A stretch of 64,000 nucleotides of DNA from Ancrocorticia populi (lineage in GTDB: Bacteria; Actinomycetota; Actinomycetes; Actinomycetales; Actinomycetaceae), in assembly GCF_003123745.1 (NCBI RefSeq), contig NZ_QETB01000001.1, positions 248,001 through 312,000 on the forward strand, read 5' to 3'. This document shows positions 61,639-64,000 of this stretch, piece after piece. Numbering within the stretch: the first letter of the stretch is position 1; each line of letters begins with the position of its first letter. The position numbers and the translations under genes are program-made. The notes beneath the pieces are model-generated. The model saw only the letters and a list, made by a program, of their open reading frames with translations. It searched no databases and was not told the origin of the DNA.

Positions 61639-62061
61639 TCAGTCGTCGACGACGGAGACCGTCGCCTGAATGTTCCCGCGGGTGGCGTTGGAGTAGGGGC
61701 AGACCTGGTGGGCGGCATCGGCGAGGGCCTGAGCCTCCTCGGTCGGCATGTCGGGAATCATGACTTCGAGGTGCACGCTGAGCTCGAATCCGCCGTTGCC
61801 GTTGGAACCGATGCCGACCCGGGCGCCCACCGTGCTGTCGGCCACGGAGACCTTCTTTGTTCGGGCGACCGTCTGGAGAGCGGAATGGAAACAGGCCGCG
61901 TAACCGGCAGCGAAGAGGAGCTCGGGGTTGGCGCCGTCGCCGCTGCCTCCCATTTCGGTGGGGATGGCGAGATCCAGGTCCAGGCGTCCGTCGGATGTTG
62001 CGACGTGTCCGTTGCGGCCGGCGCCTGTGGCTAGTGCCTCTGCGGTGTAGAGCGGGGGCAT
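61639..62061 (-). CDS. ohr: Organic hydroperoxide resistance protein (OsmC/Ohr family)
   Basis: The thiol peroxidase reduces organic hydroperoxides. The 140-residue length matches Ohr. The region ELLFAAGYAACFHSALQ contains the peroxidatic Cys in the Y-A-A-C-F pattern, and NAHQVCPYSNATRGN (HQVCPYSNA) holds the second Cys. Start ATG at 62061 follows GAAAGGACTGAC. The MarR regulator next to it is the expected partner OhrR. Overlap is avoided by one base. Confidence 0.92.
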   Translation of the reverse strand: MPPLYTAEALATGAGRNGHVATSDGRLDLDLAIPTEMGGSGDGANPELLFAAGYAACFHSALQTVARTKKVSVADSTVGARVGIGSNGNGGFELSVHLEVMIPDMPTEEAQALADAAHQVCPYSNATRGNIQATVSVVDD

Positions 62062-62062
62062 G

Positions 62063-62515
62063 TCAGTCCTTTCGGGTGGGGGTGTGTGATGTGGAGGCGG
62101 GGCCTTGATGGCCGATTTGCCGCAGGCTCCGGATGAGCCCGCTGGCGGTGGCGTCATCGGTGACTCCCATCGCGGCTGCGACGTCCCGGGGGATCCGGGA
62201 CAGTGGTTCCCGCAGCTGCTCACCGGCTTCTGTGAGCCTGATGTTGACCACCCGCTCGTCTTCCGGGGTGCGATGCCGGCTGATGTAGCCGGCCTGCTCC
62301 AGTCGCTTCACCAGCGGGGAGAGGGTGCCAGAGTCAAGCTCCATCTCCTCACCGAGTTTGCGGACGGTCTGCGGCCCCTGGTTCCAGAGGACGTAGAGCA
62401 CCAGGTACTGGGGGTACGTCAGGTTCCAGGGGTCGAGAAACTCCCGGTAGGTGCGTATGGTCTTGCGGCTTGCGGAATAGAGGGCGAAGCACAGCATGCG
62501 GTCGGTGGCTCCCAT
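62063..62515 (-). CDS. ohrR: OhrR-type MarR-family peroxide-sensing repressor
   Basis: About 150 residues. The N-terminal RMLCFALYSASRKTIRTYRE contains the reactive Cys in the L-C-F-A-L-Y context of OhrR, followed by LTYPQYLVLYVLW and the MarR winged helix (GEEMELDSGTLSPLVKRLEQAGYI with HRTPEDERVV wing). Oxidation of the Cys by organic peroxides releases the repressor. The ATG at 62515 gives the canonical start; an upstream in-frame ATG at 62551 lies in the operator. It is followed by ohr on the same strand. Confidence 0.9.
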   Translation of the reverse strand: MGATDRMLCFALYSASRKTIRTYREFLDPWNLTYPQYLVLYVLWNQGPQTVRKLGEEMELDSGTLSPLVKRLEQAGYISRHRTPEDERVVNIRLTEAGEQLREPLSRIPRDVAAAMGVTDDATASGLIRSLRQIGHQGPASTSHTPTRKD

Positions 62516-62540
62516 GTCGACAACTATTGCACACATTTCA

Positions 62541-62552
62541 ATTGTGCACAAT
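62541..62552. promoter_or_regulatory. Palindromic operator candidate for OhrR
   Basis: ATTGTGCACAAT at 62541-62552 is a perfect 12-base palindrome 26 bases before the ohrR start. OhrR operators in other bacteria are AT-rich palindromes with ATTG/CAAT ends (taCAATT-AATTGta type), which fits. Confidence 0.6.
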
Positions 62553-62939
62553 CGTTATTGTGGCAGCAGGGCCCTCGCAGTGCCATCCCCAACTTTGCAA
62601 CAGCACCACGGCGTGGATTCTTGGCCGCTGCGCGCCATCATCGCCAACCGGTTGGTGGCGTCAGGGCTTTGAGCTCTTCAGTTTCCGCAGCCATTCCTGT
62701 AGGAGGTGTGTCTCGGTAGGGCCCAGGACCGCCGGATTGGAAGCGGCGAGCTCGGGGACCGCCGAGATCGTGCCGGAGCCGGCAACGCCGTCCGGCCCGC
62801 CGGTCTGGTCATAGAAGCACTCGACGAACTCTAAGGTAGCCGCTTTGAAACTGCCGCTCCGCGGTGTGCTCATCGTCCATCGCGTTGCAGGGAATGCCGT
62901 TGGTCATCAATCAAGCCCCGGGCATGTCATCATGAGGCC
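62553..62939. other. Accessory stretch with one doubtful small reading frame
   Basis: Nothing convincing in about 390 bases. A 70-codon minus-strand frame (62661-62873, MSTPRSGSFKAATLEFVECF) has no recognised domain or ribosome binding site. It may be a remnant of a broken gene. Confidence 0.4.
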
Positions 62940-63486
62940 ATGAACAGCGCGCATATGCTTCTGATCGGAGGGAGCTCCGGTGTAGGAAAATCTACCGTCG
63001 CCTTCGCCCTCCATGCCCTACTGTCAGCACACGGCGTCCATCACGCCGTCATCGAGGGCGATGTGCTCGATCTCGCGTACCCGGTACCGTGGGAGCAGTA
63101 GATGGCAGAGCGAAACCTCAGGGCCATGTGGAACAACTACGCCGCCGACGGGTATCGCCGACTGATCTACACCAACACAGTCAGTGTTCTGGAAGTAGAC
63201 AAGCTAGCTCGGGCACTGGGGGAAGATGCCGAAGTAACCATCCGTGTTGCTGCAAGCATCAGACAAGACAACGGAAGAGAGGCTAGGGCGCCGCGAGCAA
63301 GGCGACAGCCTGAGCGAACATGTCGACAGGAGCGCCCGGGCGGCCCGTTTCCTCGACGCCCGATCTCCAATTGCCGTTCACCGGATCACCACCGACACCC
63401 TAGAGCCCGACGACATTGCCGAGGAGATCATCAAGATCCTTGGATGGCGACCCCTATACATCTTCCTTCATGGGATAAATATATAA
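62940..63486 (+). pseudogene. Disrupted P-loop nucleotide kinase/AAA-type ATPase gene
   Basis: The 53-codon first segment MNSAHMLLIGGSSGVGKSTV carries a Walker A motif (GGSSGVGKST). It is cut by an in-frame TAG at 63099-63101. The frame continues in phase (MAERNLRAMWNNYAADGY) and a frameshift near 63240-63250 moves to another frame, where ASDKTTEERLGRREQGDSLS and SARAARFLDARSPIAVHRI match the C-terminal part of such kinases. Both lesions are in the read sequence, so it is most likely a decaying gene or sequencing error. Confidence 0.7.
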
Positions 63487-63675
63487 ACGGTGTATGTTCC
63501 TGACTCGAAGTGAAGTCGCCTCGTAAAACTAAAGGTTTACAAGACACGCACAACGAGCATCTCAAAATCCGCGGCTCCTGCGGAAACCAACACGAAAAAT
63601 GTCTTACCAACCTGTCTCACCGAAAAGTGTCCCGCCTTCTTCCATGCTGGGATTTAGTGAGGCATGATGGTGGGT

Positions 63676-64000
63676 ATGAGACTGTTGGGCTACACCCGGG
63701 TATCCACCGTCGGTCAGGATCCGACACTTCAACACGACGCCTTGGTCACCGCCGGGGTCCAGAACCGTGATGTCTTCAGCGATGTCACCTCCGGGGCGAA
63801 GAATGCGATCGAGCGTCCCGGAATGAAGAAACTTCTCGCCTATGCCCAACCCGGTGACACGGTGGTGGTGTGGCGCATCGACCGGCTGGGCCGATCCCTG
63901 CTCGACGTACTCAACACGGTGAACCTGCTGCGCGAACGAGAGGTGAAGATTAAGTCGGTCTCTGACGGCATCGACCCGGAGACGTCCTCGGGTCGGCTGA
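63676..64000 (+). CDS. Serine recombinase (resolvase/invertase), 5' part, cut by window edge
   Basis: The 108 codons visible begin MRLLGYTRVSTVGQDPTLQHD, with the catalytic Ser in Y-T-R-V-S. VVWRIDRLGRSLLDV is the D-R-L-G-R-S motif and G-I-D-P-E-T-S-S-G-R is the next conserved block, so the catalytic domain is intact so far. The ATG at 63676 matches the start of relatives; in-frame ATGs lie a few codons earlier. Together with the truncated resolvase at 59791 it frames the peroxide-stress cluster. Confidence 0.88.
   Translation, partial: MRLLGYTRVSTVGQDPTLQHDALVTAGVQNRDVFSDVTSGAKNAIERPGMKKLLAYAQPGDTVVVWRIDRLGRSLLDVLNTVNLLREREVKIKSVSDGIDPETSSGRL

Overview
The window looks like the chromosome of a facultatively anaerobic, GC-rich Gram-positive actinobacterium, most plausibly of the Actinomycetaceae (Trueperella, Arcanobacterium or Actinomyces type). 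That placement is inferred from a WhiB regulator, a GlxR-type Crp, a Tad/Flp pilus locus of the actinobacterial type, sortase (LPXTG) proteins, an anaerobic class III ribonucleotide reductase and frequent GTG starts. The gene order from about 1.4 to 26 kb (metallophosphoesterase, class A PBP, WhiB, RidA-like, Crp, nth, alpha/beta hydrolase, Ssd-TadABC-Flp-TadE cluster, DEAH helicase, topA, DNA polymerase III delta-prime) parallels the Mycobacterium tuberculosis Rv3683-to-Rv3644c stretch. This was recalled, not computed.

Core chromosome, 1 to 28 kb: a truncated SLC13-type permease; DUF488; tRNA-Pro(CGG) followed by two degenerate copies of its own 3' end; the PBP and phosphoesterase pair divergent from whiB, a DUF4177 gene and a RidA-like gene; crp; nth; a hydrolase whose nucleophile position is glycine; the tad operon, with a 15-bp-stem hairpin after its pilin gene; a DEAH helicase; nrdD-nrdG behind a pair of NrdR-type boxes; an LPXTG surface protein; topA-tmk-holB; and a lipoprotein peptidase that shares a 43-44 bp upstream element with the LPXTG gene. 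It ends at tRNA-Thr(CGT).

Integrated conjugative element, about 28.1 to 52.3 kb: it starts at the 3' end of tRNA-Thr with a Cro/CI-like repressor whose last codons are antisense to the tRNA, a divergent excisionase-like gene and a Rep-like protein. A Tn1549-like conjugation module follows: Maff2/VirB2-like, PrgI, VirB4, an RCC1-repeat protein, a CHAP plus NlpC/P60 wall hydrolase and a VirB6-like protein on the plus strand, then VirD4, SSB-like, DUF3801, relaxase and MobC on the minus strand. A three-hairpin oriT candidate lies beside mobC. A 6.5-kb gene encodes an NrdH-like redoxin fused to a methyltransferase-helicase. Inside it, in the same direction but another frame, sits a roughly 307-codon gene with its own ribosome binding site, exactly where the host protein has a low-complexity linker. 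This nested gene is the most unusual signal in the window. A tyrosine integrase at 51.4-52.2 kb ends the recognisable element; no right attachment repeat was found.

Defence and accessory region, 52.3 to 64 kb: a type III-like methyltransferase and helicase pair, followed by a DprA-like and ComF-like phosphoribosyltransferase pair resembling the ShosTA/PsyrTA toxin-antitoxin phage-defence modules. From 59.8 kb the sequence becomes a patchwork: a truncated serine resolvase, a peroxide-stress cluster (DUF1304, quinone reductase-like, Ohr, OhrR with a palindromic operator), a P-loop kinase broken by a stop codon and a frameshift, and a serine recombinase running off the window end. This suggests a second, separately acquired segment.
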